This document shows, one piece after another, positions 15,983 through 25,704 of a stretch of 64,000 bases of DNA. A program made the position numbers and the translations under genes. Source of the DNA: an uncultured Bacteroidia bacterium (GTDB lineage Bacteria > Bacteroidota > Bacteroidia > Bacteroidales > Prolixibacteraceae); the NCBI GenBank assembly GCA_903923905.1, contig CAIXZH010000054.1:1-64000 (forward strand). The letters run 5' to 3'. The notes beneath the pieces are model-generated. The model did no database searches, was not told where the DNA came from, and saw nothing but the letters and a program-made list of their open reading frames with translations. Within the stretch, counting starts at the first letter, position 1; the number at the start of each line of letters is the position of its first letter.

Positions 15983-18010
15983 ATGGATTTTATAATAGTT
16001 TCGGATTACCAGCCTACCGGCGATCAGCCTCAAGCGATAGAGCAGCTTGTCGACGGTATTAATACAGGGATTCCTTATCAGACTTTACTAGGTGTTACCG
16101 GTTCGGGAAAAACTTTTACGATGGCTAATGTGATCCAAAGGGTTCAAAAGCCAACCTTGATTTTAAGCCATAATAAAACACTTGCAGCCCAATTATACGG
16201 TGAGATGAAACAATTCTTTCCTGAAAATGCCGTGGAATATTTTGTCTCCTATTACGATTATTACCAGCCAGAAGCTTATTTGCCTGTAACCGATACCTTT
16301 ATTGAAAAAGATTTATCGATCAATAAGGAGATTGAGAAACTTCGTTTAAGTACGACGTCAGCTTTACTTTCCGGAAGAAGGGATATTATCGTTGTTTCTT
16401 CTGTTTCATGCTTATATGGCATTGGAAATCCACAGGATTTTCACGCCAACGTCATCGGCGTAAAGGTTGGCGAGGTAATTAGCCGTAATGTTTTTCTGCA
16501 CAAGTTGGTTGATGCGATGTACTCCCGAAGTGAAGTGCTGTTCCAACGGGGTAATTTCAGGGTAAAGGGAGACACCGTTGATATCTTCCCTGCTTATGCT
16601 GATGATGCAATCAGGATCGTTTTTTTCGGTGATGAAATTGAAGAGATTGCTCTTTTTAATCCGGATAATGGATATTCGTTTAAAAGCATGGATAATTGTG
16701 TAATCTATCCTGCAACAATCTTTGTTACGACAAAGGATAGCGTTCAATTGGCTATTCGGAATATCCAAAATGATCTTGTCGAACATATTGATTTTTTTAA
16801 GAGATCAGGCAAGTATGCTGAAGCCAAACGGATTGAGGATCGGGTTACCTATGATCTTGAAATGATTCGTGAGTTGGGATATTGTCCCGGAATCGAAAAT
16901 TATTCACGATATTTTGACCGACGAGAGCCTGGTTCACGCCCGTTTTGTTTACTTGATTATTTCCCGGATGATTATCTGATGGTTATTGACGAAAGTCACG
17001 TGACAATGCCTCAGATTCATGCCATGTATGGTGGTGACAGATCGAGGAAAGTCACACTTGTTGATTATGGATTCCGGTTGCCGGCTGCCATTGATAACAG
17101 ACCTTTAAAGTTCGAGGAGTTTGAGGATATTGCCCGGCAAATAGTTTTTGTGAGTGCCACCCCTGCTGATTATGAGTTGCAAAAGAGTGAGGGAGTTGTT
17201 GTTGAGCAGATTATCCGGCCTACCGGGCTGCTGGATCCCCATATTGAGATCAGGCCCAGGATTAATCAGATTGATGATTTAATGGAAGAGATTCATATCA
17301 GGAGTGCTAAGAATGAACGTGTCCTTGTGACTACGCTTACTAAGAGGATGGCTGAAGAGCTGCAGAAATATTTTGACCGTATGGATATACGTTGCCGTTA
17401 TATTCACTCAGATGTTGATACTATGGAGCGTGTCGAAATTATGGAGCAGTTACGCAAAGGGGTTTTTGATGTTTTAATCGGGATTAATCTTTTACGTGAA
17501 GGGCTCGATTTACCTGAAGTATCCCTGGTGGCTATTCTGGATGCAGATAGGGAGGGGTTTCTTCGGTCTGAACGGTCATTAACACAGACTGCAGGTCGTG
17601 CAGCACGGAATTTGTATGGGCTTGTTATTATGTATGCAGATAAAATTACCGATTCCATGCAGAGAACCATCGATTCTGCAAATTACAGAAGGCTAAAACA
17701 AGGAGCTTATAATCTTGAAAATGGAATTATACCAACTCAAATCATTAAACCTACCCGTGAGATTATTGGTTTAGAATACCGACCTGACAGGTCTGTTATG
17801 GGTAAAGCCTATATTGCGCCTGAGAATGCAGATATTGCAGCTGATCCTGTGGTGAAATATATGAGTTCTGAGGCGTTGGAAAAAACGATTCTAAAGACAA
17901 AAAAAGAGATGGAAAAGGCGGCAAAAGAGCTCGATTTTATTGAGGCTGCCCGATTACGGGATGAAATGTACCGGCTTAAGGAAATATTATTAAAACGGCA
18001 AAATGAATAA
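15983..18010 (+). CDS. uvrB: Excinuclease ABC subunit B
   Basis: Damage-verifying helicase-like subunit of nucleotide excision repair. At 675 residues it is full length. It shows Walker A GVTGSGKT (37-44), the beta-hairpin region YYDYYQPEAY, the DESH box (Walker B), the SATP motif, the C-terminal helicase motif QTAGRAARN and a UVR domain (AKELDFIEAARLRDEMYRL) at the end that contacts UvrC. Its last codons overlap the HD-domain gene by 8 bp. Confidence 0.98.
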   Translation: MDFIIVSDYQPTGDQPQAIEQLVDGINTGIPYQTLLGVTGSGKTFTMANVIQRVQKPTLILSHNKTLAAQLYGEMKQFFPENAVEYFVSYYDYYQPEAYLPVTDTFIEKDLSINKEIEKLRLSTTSALLSGRRDIIVVSSVSCLYGIGNPQDFHANVIGVKVGEVISRNVFLHKLVDAMYSRSEVLFQRGNFRVKGDTVDIFPAYADDAIRIVFFGDEIEEIALFNPDNGYSFKSMDNCVIYPATIFVTTKDSVQLAIRNIQNDLVEHIDFFKRSGKYAEAKRIEDRVTYDLEMIRELGYCPGIENYSRYFDRREPGSRPFCLLDYFPDDYLMVIDESHVTMPQIHAMYGGDRSRKVTLVDYGFRLPAAIDNRPLKFEEFEDIARQIVFVSATPADYELQKSEGVVVEQIIRPTGLLDPHIEIRPRINQIDDLMEEIHIRSAKNERVLVTTLTKRMAEELQKYFDRMDIRCRYIHSDVDTMERVEIMEQLRKGVFDVLIGINLLREGLDLPEVSLVAILDADREGFLRSERSLTQTAGRAARNLYGLVIMYADKITDSMQRTIDSANYRRLKQGAYNLENGIIPTQIIKPTREIIGLEYRPDRSVMGKAYIAPENADIAADPVVKYMSSEALEKTILKTKKEMEKAAKELDFIEAARLRDEMYRLKEILLKRQNE

Positions 18011-18506
18011 TCGAATTGCTAATGTGGCTTCTGCCATGATGTTGAAGAACCGTGGTGACAGGCGAAGGATTGAGCATTCGCTCAAAGTGTATAGTTATGC
18101 CCGACTACTTGGACAAACCGAATCACTGAATGATGATTTGCTGGAAATCCTTGAAATAACCGCATTGCTTCATGATATAGGTATCCATGAGGCAGAGAGA
18201 AAATACGGGAAGTGCTCAAGCCAGGATCAGGAAATTGAAGGCCCGCCAGTTGCGCGCGAGATTCTGACTGCCCTGGACTTCAACCCTGATATAATTAACA
18301 GGATTTGTTATATAATCAGCAAACATCATACTTTTACCTCAATAGAAAGTATTGATTTTCAATTACTTGTTGAAGCTGATTTTTTGGTTAATGCATCTGA
18401 AGATGATATGTCGGATCTTCAGATTAGAAATTTTGCCAAAAATATTTTCAGGAGTGAAACGGGTTTCCAATTCCTTCAGATGCTTTTTCCTCTTCTTGAA
18501 TTTTAA
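18003..18506 (+). CDS. HD-domain phosphohydrolase
   Basis: A 167-residue HD protein with His25 in RRIEHSLKV, the HD doublet at 57-58 in LLHDIGI, and later ISKHHT and an Asp in VEADFLV. These are the metal ligands of the HD fold, which hydrolyses nucleotides or cyclic nucleotides. The start overlaps the uvrB end by 8 bp in another frame, so translation is probably coupled. A nucleotide clean-up role alongside repair is plausible but the substrate is unknown. Confidence 0.82.
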   Translation: MNNRIANVASAMMLKNRGDRRRIEHSLKVYSYARLLGQTESLNDDLLEILEITALLHDIGIHEAERKYGKCSSQDQEIEGPPVAREILTALDFNPDIINRICYIISKHHTFTSIESIDFQLLVEADFLVNASEDDMSDLQIRNFAKNIFRSETGFQFLQMLFPLLEF

Positions 18507-18564
18507 ATATGATCTGTACAGACGCCCAATTGTACGTCGTATATCAACAATAAATCCCAATTAC

Positions 18565-18600
18565 AAAAAAAAGTAGAGATGCACCGCGGTGCATCTCTAC
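18565..18600 (-). terminator. Terminator with 28-bp perfect palindrome after the sigma factor gene
   Basis: The 28 bases at 18573-18600 are a perfect palindrome (half GTAGAGATGCACCG). On the minus strand it is followed by a run of eight T (18572-18565). It lies 24 bp after the rpoD stop. The GTAGAGATGCA core resembles palindromic elements scattered in several bacterial genomes, so this may be a mobile repeat serving as terminator. Confidence 0.8.
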
Positions 18601-18623
18601 AAATTAAATATCGGTTTTAATGG

Positions 18624-19484
18624 TTATCCTAAATAGGTTTTGAGCAGTTTACTTCTGGAAGTATGGCGTAAACGTCTGATTGCTTTTTCTTTAATCTGCC
18701 GGACACGTTCACGGGTAAGGCCAAAACGTTCACCGATTTCTTCCAATGTCATTTCCTGGCAGGCAATTCCAAAGAACATCCGGATAATGTCTGCTTCGCG
18801 TTCAGTTAAGGTTGTTAATGAACGGTCGATTTCACGGGAAAGCGATTCATCAATCAAAACTCTATCTGCACTGGGGGAATCATTATTGATCAGGACATCC
18901 AGCAGACTATTGTCTTCTCCATCAACAAATGGAGCGTCAACAGAAACATGTCTTCCTGAAACACGAAGAGTATCAGCTACTTTATCAGCTGGTAATTCAA
19001 GTTGTTCTGCAAGTTCTTCGGGTGAAGGTCTTCTTTCGTGCTCCTGTTCAAATTTTGAATAAGCCTTATTGATTTTATTTAAAGACCCTACCTGATTTAA
19101 AGGAAGACGAACAATTCGGGATTGCTCGGCAAGTGCCTGAAGGATAGACTGGCGAATCCACCATACCGCATAGGAGATGAATTTAAAACCACGCGTTTCA
19201 TCAAACTTTTCTGCAGCTTTAATGAGTCCCAGATTTCCTTCATTGATCAAGTCAGGCAAACTAAGACCTTGATTTTGATACTGTTTTGCAACGGATACTA
19301 CGAACCTAAGATTAGCCCTCGTCAATTTTTCAAGTGCCGCCTGATCACCCTTTTTGATGCGTTGTGCCAATTCTACCTCTTCTTCGACTGTAATTAGCTC
19401 TTCTTTGCCAATTTCCTGAAGGTATTTATCAAGCGAGGCACTCTCGCGATTGGTAATAGATTTTGTAATCTTTAATTGTCTCAT
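18624..19484 (-). CDS. rpoD: Primary RNA polymerase sigma factor
   Basis: Housekeeping sigma-70 factor of the Bacteroidota type, 286 residues. It lacks region 1.1 and the non-conserved insert of E. coli RpoD. Region 1.2 ([17 protein letters not shown]), region 2 with [17 protein letters not shown]-like [10 protein letters not shown] and the -10 recognition helix [15 protein letters not shown], region 3, and region 4 with [20 protein letters not shown] are all present. This sigma reads the TTTG/TAnnTTTG promoters seen in the window. It lies downstream of htrA on the same strand. Confidence 0.96.
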   Translation of the reverse strand: MRQLKITKSITNRESASLDKYLQEIGKEELITVEEEVELAQRIKKGDQAALEKLTRANLRFVVSVAKQYQNQGLSLPDLINEGNLGLIKAAEKFDETRGFKFISYAVWWIRQSILQALAEQSRIVRLPLNQVGSLNKINKAYSKFEQEHERRPSPEELAEQLELPADKVADTLRVSGRHVSVDAPFVDGEDNSLLDVLINNDSPSADRVLIDESLSREIDRSLTTLTEREADIIRMFFGIACQEMTLEEIGERFGLTRERVRQIKEKAIRRLRHTSRSKLLKTYLG

Positions 19485-19569
19485 GCTCTCCGATTAAAAG
19501 TTTGCAAAGTTACAAAAAATTGTGGTTTTGTACAATAGAGGATAGGGTCATTTATTATTTTGCCAAGAA

Positions 19570-21045
19570 TTATTCTTCCAGCTTAAAAACGTAGTATGTC
19601 CATTCACCTCCGGGATAGACCCCTTCGATCAAAACGGGCTTTTTATTATTAGCTTGTGAAAGGGCTCTTTTTATATCTTCAACGCTTGAAACAGCTATTT
19701 TGTTTATATCAGTGATGATAAATCCGATCTTGACGCCAGCATCCCTTAACTTTCCCTTTGTAAGAATAAGAACCTGAATGCCATCATCAATTTTTAAACG
19801 TTCTTTATCTTTTTCGCTTATGGGTCCGAATTCTGCACCCAGGATAGAAAAGGATTCTTTAACAATAGTAGTGCCTCCTTTGGTATTGCGTAGAACGACA
19901 GAAACTATTTTCTCTGAACCATCTCTTTTGGTGGTAATTGCAATCTTATCCCCAGGCCTGTATTTGGCAATTTGTTCCTGTAATTGAGAAACGGTATTTA
20001 CCTGATTCCCATTTACTGCTAAAATGACATCTCCGGTTTTTATTCCAGCCCGACGTGCTGCTCCATCTTCTGTTGTTTTACCGACAAAGACCCCTTCAAT
20101 TTTTCCTAAATGTTCCTCCTTAGCCAGATTGTCATCAATATTTTTTATCTCGACACCCAGCAATGCCCGCTGAACTTCACCGTATTGTTTCAGGTCATCG
20201 ACGACCTTCCTGGCGATTGAAGCAGGTACTGCAAAGGAGTATCCCGAATAGGAGCCTGTTCTGGAAGCAATCGCGGCGTTTATCCCAACCAGTTCACCGC
20301 TCGCGTTGACCAGGGCCCCGCCGCTATTCCCGGGATTTACTGCGGCATCGGTCTGAATGAATGATTCGAGGGGTAATTGTCCGCTGATGATTCCGATACT
20401 CCTTGATTTGGCACTTACAATTCCTGCAGTTACGGTGGAAGTGAGATTAAATGGGTTGCCTACTGCAAGTATCCATTCGCCTAACTTAAGTGTTTCGGAA
20501 TTACCCCAGTTCAGATAGGTAAGATCCTTAGCATCAATCTTTACCAATGCGATATCGGTATTGGGATCACGACCAATCACCTTTGCCGTAAATTTCCGGT
20601 TATCATTCAGTACTACTTCAATATTGTCAGCTTCGTCAATGACGTGATTATTTGTAACAATATAACCTTCTGAACTGATAATAACTCCGGAACCTGAACC
20701 TACATTGTATTCCGGTTCCTGGTTATACCCCTTTGGCAGATTGTTCCCCTTTGGACCAAAAAAGAAATCGAACAAGGGATTTTCATTTCCGCCATAGCTT
20801 TGAGTTTTCACTTTTGTAGTGATATGTACCACTGCATGAACACTCTTTTCGGCAGCCTGGGTCAAGTCAGGCAATTGTACCTGAGGACCCGGAGGTGCAT
20901 TATAACTAGTTAATTGAACGGGTGAAGTACTTTGAACGAAGACCTCTTTTGGTTCATGATTGAATTTTGAATATAAAACGATGGCAATGATGGCCCCGGC
21001 AAAAGCAATTGCCAGCGATTTTGCAATTTTTTTAATGCTGTCCAT
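19570..21045 (-). CDS. degP: HtrA/DegP-family periplasmic serine protease
   Basis: Degrades or refolds misfolded envelope proteins. The 491-residue protein has an N-terminal signal/anchor (about residues 9-25). A trypsin-like domain carries the triad His134 (TNNHV), Asp164 (NTDIALV) and Ser241 (GNSGGAL), and two PDZ domains follow (about 290-385 and 400-485). The first PDZ has the carboxylate loop LLGVEI. A good sigma-54-like promoter lies 57-72 bp upstream of the start, suggesting stress control by a bacterial enhancer-binding protein. Confidence 0.94.
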   Translation of the reverse strand: MDSIKKIAKSLAIAFAGAIIAIVLYSKFNHEPKEVFVQSTSPVQLTSYNAPPGPQVQLPDLTQAAEKSVHAVVHITTKVKTQSYGGNENPLFDFFFGPKGNNLPKGYNQEPEYNVGSGSGVIISSEGYIVTNNHVIDEADNIEVVLNDNRKFTAKVIGRDPNTDIALVKIDAKDLTYLNWGNSETLKLGEWILAVGNPFNLTSTVTAGIVSAKSRSIGIISGQLPLESFIQTDAAVNPGNSGGALVNASGELVGINAAIASRTGSYSGYSFAVPASIARKVVDDLKQYGEVQRALLGVEIKNIDDNLAKEEHLGKIEGVFVGKTTEDGAARRAGIKTGDVILAVNGNQVNTVSQLQEQIAKYRPGDKIAITTKRDGSEKIVSVVLRNTKGGTTIVKESFSILGAEFGPISEKDKERLKIDDGIQVLILTKGKLRDAGVKIGFIITDINKIAVSSVEDIKRALSQANNKKPVLIEGVYPGGEWTYYVFKLEE

Positions 21046-21101
21046 AACTTGGTTTTTTAAATTTATTAATTTCTGACTTTAAATTAAGTTCAATTTAAAT
21101 T

Positions 21102-21117
21102 CACAATTTATGTGCCA
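21102..21117 (-). promoter_or_regulatory. Possible sigma-54 promoter of degP
   Basis: On the minus strand TGGCACATAAATTGTG matches the RpoN consensus TGGCAC-N5-TTGCW except for the C of the GC doublet. The -12 edge is 57 bp from the degP ATG, so a transcript would start near 21090. An inverted pair TGTCATT (21240-21246) / AATGACA (21264-21270) upstream could be an activator site. Confidence 0.4.
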
Positions 21118-21275
21118 ATTCCCAATAACACGGTGAATATACGCATTTTTACCCTTAAAAGTTTAATCCGATTAACAATCTTTAACTTCGATTTGGTTTT
21201 GTTATCCTGTTGGCCAATGATACTTATTCCAGGAAGGGGTGTCATTAAAAAACAGCAGGACAAAATGACATTTTT

Positions 21276-24161
21276 TCAGAACCTCTTTAATATTCTACCT
21301 ATTTCGCCGATCCAAAGTACGATTGAAGTACTTCCCAGAATGATCGCCCAATCTTTAAAAGGGAGGCGGACGGTACGGAAGACCTCGCCACCAAATTGCA
21401 CAATTAAAATTTGTCCGGCCAAAATAATCGATGCAACGAGAATGAAACCTATACTTTGGTGCATGTCAGAGAATGCTGACCTTCCAGTTGCAAAGGCTTT
21501 GGCATTAAACAGGTTCCAGAATTGAAGCATCACGAAAACGGTAAAAAACCGGGATAAATTAACTGGATTAATCACGCCGTTTTCATCTTTGAAATAAACC
21601 AACAGTCCCAGGAGTAACAATACAAATATCAAACCGACGGACAATATTGTAGACCACATAGCGTGCGTTATAATAAAATCAGATGATTTTCTGGGCTTAT
21701 GTTCCATGATTTTCTCATTTGGAGGCAGAGAGGATAGTGCTCCGGCAGCAAAGGTATCCATGATCAGATTAACCCAAAGCATCTGGGTAACTGTTAGGGG
21801 TAACTCATGTCCAAAGATAGAACCTAGCAAAACAATGACCAATGCTGCCAGGTTGATCGTTAACTGAAATAAAATAAAGCGCTGGATATTCAGGTATAAG
21901 GACCTTCCCCACATAACAGCCGTAGCTATGCTGTTGAACGAATCGTCAAGCAGCGTGATATCACTGGCCTCTTTGGCCACGTCAGTTCCTGACCCCATAG
22001 ATAACCCGACGTGGGCATAATTCAGAGCAGGAGCATCATTGGTGCCGTCTCCGGTCACCGCGACAACTTCTCCAAGCTGCTGAAGTAACCGAACAAGTCG
22101 TTGTTTATCAGAAGGTCTGGCTCTACACATTATTTTAAGGTGTTTTATCCGTATTTTTGCCTGATCATCGGTTAATTCTTCAAATTCGGGTCCAGTAATG
22201 ATGTTATGCCATTGATCACTGTCATTCCATATTCCAATCTGACGTCCAATCTCTTTGGCAGTTCCGGGTGTATCTCCGGTTATAATTTTCACATCAATTC
22301 CGGCACTCAGACATTTTTGAACTGCATTTGGCACCTCCTCACGCACAGGATCCGAGAAAGCGACAACCCCCAGATAGGTGAGATTTGTATGAACCAAATC
22401 GCCACCCCTAATCCGGGAATTCTCATCTTCCATAATTTCATAGGCAAATCCTAAGGTTCTCATGCCCTGATTCTGATATTGATGTAAGAGTGCTTCAATC
22501 TGTTTTGTAGCAGCAGTAACAGACTTCCGTTCGCCTCCAAACCTAACATCTTTACACCTTGAAAGAACGATTTCGGGTGCGCCTTTCACATAAAGGACTT
22601 TTTTGTTTAAAAGAGGAGAATCTACCAGGGAGGCCATAAATTTCCGTTCGGTAGAAAAGGTTAATTGTTCGATAAATGATGTTTTCTCCCTGATCTCCAG
22701 ATAATTAATTCCCTGATCGTTTAACCAAAGTAATAATGCCGCCTCTGTCGGATTCCCTAATGTCCTGATCATTTTAGGATCTGAAAAATCAAGGAAGGCT
22801 GTTGAGTTTACTGCTATTCCTTCTTTGATTAATATACTTAATTCATCATTGGATAGATGCTTGTTTAATCCGAAAAAATTAGTTTTGGCAACCTGCATCC
22901 GGTTCTGAGTTAAGGTACCTGTTTTATCGGTGCATATAACGGTAGTGGCGCCAATTGTTTCACAAGCATGCATCCTTCGGACGAGGTTATTGGCTTTCAA
23001 CATTTTACGCATACTTAAAGCAAGACTTAATGTTACGCTCATAGGCAAACCTTCGGGAACAGCGACGACAATTAGGGTAACCGCAACCATAAAGTACTGA
23101 ATAGTCTTTCCTGCTATTTTTATACTCACCCAGGATAATGGGTTTAAAGGATCGATTCCAAACAGGTAACCAATTAAAATAAGAAGTATAAATGTGAGTA
23201 ATCCGAGACCAAACCACTTTAACCAATTCCACGCTTTGATAATTCCAGGAGGCTCTTTTTTAATCCCGGCCAGTTCAAATCCATCATAAATAATCGGCAA
23301 CCAGACTTTAATCAGAGCAACTAAAACTGATAGCATAACAATACCTACCGATCCCAGTTGAATGAAATTTAATGTTTCAGAGGGTTCCAATAAAAAGAGA
23401 CCTTTTACAAACAAGGCTATAAATGTAAGCGTAGCAAGTCCAAACCCCATTACCCCGATGAATTTGGCAAGCTTTTCAAGTTGTTTATTAAGAGGGGTAA
23501 TTTCTCCGGACATTTCTGTGGATTTCCTGGCTACCTGACCATATTCGGTTGCATCGCCAACATGTGTAACTCTGATAACGGCATGACCATCCATTATTTT
23601 TGTACCTCGCATGGCCCAGTTTGACGGGTATGTTGATTCCTGATCAAACTCTTTTGGATTTGTAGTTTTATCAATCAGGGGTTCTCCGGTGAGGCACGAT
23701 TCATCAATCTGCAGTGATACAGACTCGAGTAACTCTCCATCGGCTGGGACCTCTTCCCCCGTACTCAGCAGGCAGATATCTCCGACAACGATATCTTTTT
23801 TAAAAATTTCGCTGATATTTCCATTCCGAATTATCTTGACCAGAGTATCATCATTAACCTGATTCAGTATATCAAATTTCTTATTTGCATCCACTTCAAA
23901 CCAAAAGGATACCCCTGTGGCCAGAATGATCGCACAAAAAATACCTGTTGTTTCAGCGTATTCGTTATGTAAAAAGGCAATTCCCAGGGAGAGAAATGCT
24001 GCAATAAGCAGAATTCTAATGATGGGATCCTCAAATTTTGCCAGAAATAGCTTCCATAATGGATCGCGTTTGGGTGGTGTTAGCAGATTGTTTCCATATT
24101 TTTCACGGCTTTCAATAACTTTTTCGTGGGTAAGACCAAAGTAATGATTTCTGCGTTCCAT
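21276..24161 (-). CDS. P-type Ca2+-transporting ATPase, PMCA type
   Basis: ATP-driven cation export across the inner membrane, 961 residues. It shows the actuator TGE loop (CLTGEPL), the PEGLP motif in the ion-binding helix, the phosphorylated Asp412 in DKTGTLTQNRM, the nucleotide-binding KGAPE, and the hinge GDGTNDAPAL. The C-terminal half has six helices. PEGLP and the cation-site helix NLIMDTFAAGAL match calcium pumps of plasma-membrane type. Between helix 3 and PEGLP there is an insertion of roughly 80-100 residues (about 255-350) with one or two extra hydrophobic segments, making the protein longer than usual bacterial members. Confidence 0.92.
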   Translation of the reverse strand: MERRNHYFGLTHEKVIESREKYGNNLLTPPKRDPLWKLFLAKFEDPIIRILLIAAFLSLGIAFLHNEYAETTGIFCAIILATGVSFWFEVDANKKFDILNQVNDDTLVKIIRNGNISEIFKKDIVVGDICLLSTGEEVPADGELLESVSLQIDESCLTGEPLIDKTTNPKEFDQESTYPSNWAMRGTKIMDGHAVIRVTHVGDATEYGQVARKSTEMSGEITPLNKQLEKLAKFIGVMGFGLATLTFIALFVKGLFLLEPSETLNFIQLGSVGIVMLSVLVALIKVWLPIIYDGFELAGIKKEPPGIIKAWNWLKWFGLGLLTFILLILIGYLFGIDPLNPLSWVSIKIAGKTIQYFMVAVTLIVVAVPEGLPMSVTLSLALSMRKMLKANNLVRRMHACETIGATTVICTDKTGTLTQNRMQVAKTNFFGLNKHLSNDELSILIKEGIAVNSTAFLDFSDPKMIRTLGNPTEAALLLWLNDQGINYLEIREKTSFIEQLTFSTERKFMASLVDSPLLNKKVLYVKGAPEIVLSRCKDVRFGGERKSVTAATKQIEALLHQYQNQGMRTLGFAYEIMEDENSRIRGGDLVHTNLTYLGVVAFSDPVREEVPNAVQKCLSAGIDVKIITGDTPGTAKEIGRQIGIWNDSDQWHNIITGPEFEELTDDQAKIRIKHLKIMCRARPSDKQRLVRLLQQLGEVVAVTGDGTNDAPALNYAHVGLSMGSGTDVAKEASDITLLDDSFNSIATAVMWGRSLYLNIQRFILFQLTINLAALVIVLLGSIFGHELPLTVTQMLWVNLIMDTFAAGALSSLPPNEKIMEHKPRKSSDFIITHAMWSTILSVGLIFVLLLLGLLVYFKDENGVINPVNLSRFFTVFVMLQFWNLFNAKAFATGRSAFSDMHQSIGFILVASIILAGQILIVQFGGEVFRTVRLPFKDWAIILGSTSIVLWIGEIGRILKRF

Positions 24162-24264
24162 TTAATTCAATTCTACTTTATTTAACCGTGCTTAAAGATA
24201 TCGAAAAATTTGGTGTTTTGGAGAATTGATAAGTTGTAAAGGCTTTTGATTTTGCCTAAAAGCA

Positions 24265-25626
24265 TTACTCTTCTGAAAGGTTGTCTTCTCCCAGTTCAGG
24301 TAATATCAGTTTAGTGTCGACTGATTCCAAAACTTCAACGTCCTTTAACTTCCTTTGAATAGCACGGGTTCTTTTGCCCAATACATCATCCAGTTGATTG
24401 AGTCCTGTCTGAATGTTCCCCTGAGCTTTCTCAACCAAACCGCCAAACAGTTCGAATTCTTTTTTGACTGCTCCCAGGATTTTCCAAACCTCCCCGCTAC
24501 GCTGCTGGATTGCGAGGGTTTTAAATCCCATTTGTAAACTATTGAGAATGGCTGCCAGGGTTGTTGGGCCGGTAACTACTATTTTATAGTTTCGTTGCAG
24601 TTCATCGAACAATGAAGCTCTGCGCACGACTTCTGCATAAATTCCTTCGAACGGAAGGAACATAATTCCAAAATCGGTAGTATTTGGTGGATCGATATAT
24701 TTGTCATGGATATCCTTTGCCATCTTTTTAATCGTTGTCTCAAGTACCTTCTGAGCTACTTCTATTTTCTGAAGATCTCCTGTTTCGTGAGCGTCCTGCA
24801 GTTGTTCGTAAATGTCCTTAGGGAATTTGGCATCCACAGGTAACCATACGACAGTGTTTTGATCGTCACGTCCCGGGAGCTTAATGGCGAATTCAACCAA
24901 ATCTGCACTCCCAGACTTGGTTTTGACATTTGCCTCATACTGACCCGGTGCCAATATCTGTTCCAATAACATTGCTAGTTGAACTTCACCGATACTTCCG
25001 CGCATCTTCACGTTACTGAGTACCCTTTTCAGTCCACCAACATCCTGAGCAAGGGTTTGCATTTCGCCCAATCCTTTCTGAACATTTTCGAGTTGCCTGA
25101 CAACCAGTTCGAAAGATTGTCCAAGCCTTTCATTCAACGTCTTCTGAAGTTTTTCATCCACAGTCAACCGGATCTCTTCAAGTCGTTTTTCAGTGCTTTC
25201 CACCATCTTTTTTTGCTCTTCTCCAAGAAGTGCAAATTTTTCGCGCTGAAGTTGGTTAAATGACGCAACGTTCTTATCGAAAGTCTCCTGGAATCCCTTA
25301 AATGAATTAATTAATGTATCGCGCTGTATGGTACTGTCGTTCCGGGATTGGGAGGTAATCTCCTTTATCGTATCGGCAAGTTCTTTTCTGAATTCTTTCA
25401 GAGTACCGTTTAGTTCAGTTCTGTTTTCTTTGGCAATTGAGGAGTTTTCTTCCCGGTTAATCCTAAAATCTTCCCGAAATCCAAATTCAATTTTAATCAG
25501 ACTTTTTTCCAAATTATTTAACCGATCAGTTAGTGGGGTCTCTTTTTTGCTTTTCTGCACAAAAAGGAGTACAACAACTATCGAATTGATCAGAATCAGT
25601 ATAATTAGTAATGAAATTTCTGTCAT
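24265..25626 (-). CDS. rmuC: RmuC-family DNA recombination protein
   Basis: RmuC proteins limit DNA inversions and carry a nuclease-like fold. The 453-residue product has an N-terminal membrane helix (residues 5-22). A long coiled coil runs to about residue 200, and the conserved RmuC core follows, with KMRGSIGEVQLAMLLEQIL, WLPVDAKFPKDIYEQL, FGIMFLPFEGIYAEVVRR and GPTTLAAILNSLQMGFKTLAIQQRS. It lies 103 bp upstream of the Ca2+ ATPase gene on the same strand. Confidence 0.95.
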   Translation of the reverse strand: MTEISLLIILILINSIVVVLLFVQKSKKETPLTDRLNNLEKSLIKIEFGFREDFRINREENSSIAKENRTELNGTLKEFRKELADTIKEITSQSRNDSTIQRDTLINSFKGFQETFDKNVASFNQLQREKFALLGEEQKKMVESTEKRLEEIRLTVDEKLQKTLNERLGQSFELVVRQLENVQKGLGEMQTLAQDVGGLKRVLSNVKMRGSIGEVQLAMLLEQILAPGQYEANVKTKSGSADLVEFAIKLPGRDDQNTVVWLPVDAKFPKDIYEQLQDAHETGDLQKIEVAQKVLETTIKKMAKDIHDKYIDPPNTTDFGIMFLPFEGIYAEVVRRASLFDELQRNYKIVVTGPTTLAAILNSLQMGFKTLAIQQRSGEVWKILGAVKKEFELFGGLVEKAQGNIQTGLNQLDDVLGKRTRAIQRKLKDVEVLESVDTKLILPELGEDNLSEE

Positions 25627-25704
25627 TTTTAGTCTTTTTAATGGGAAGGGTTTCCATAAGGCTAAAGGTAAACATTTAAGTTCTTAATCGTTCCATCCGA
25701 AAGT

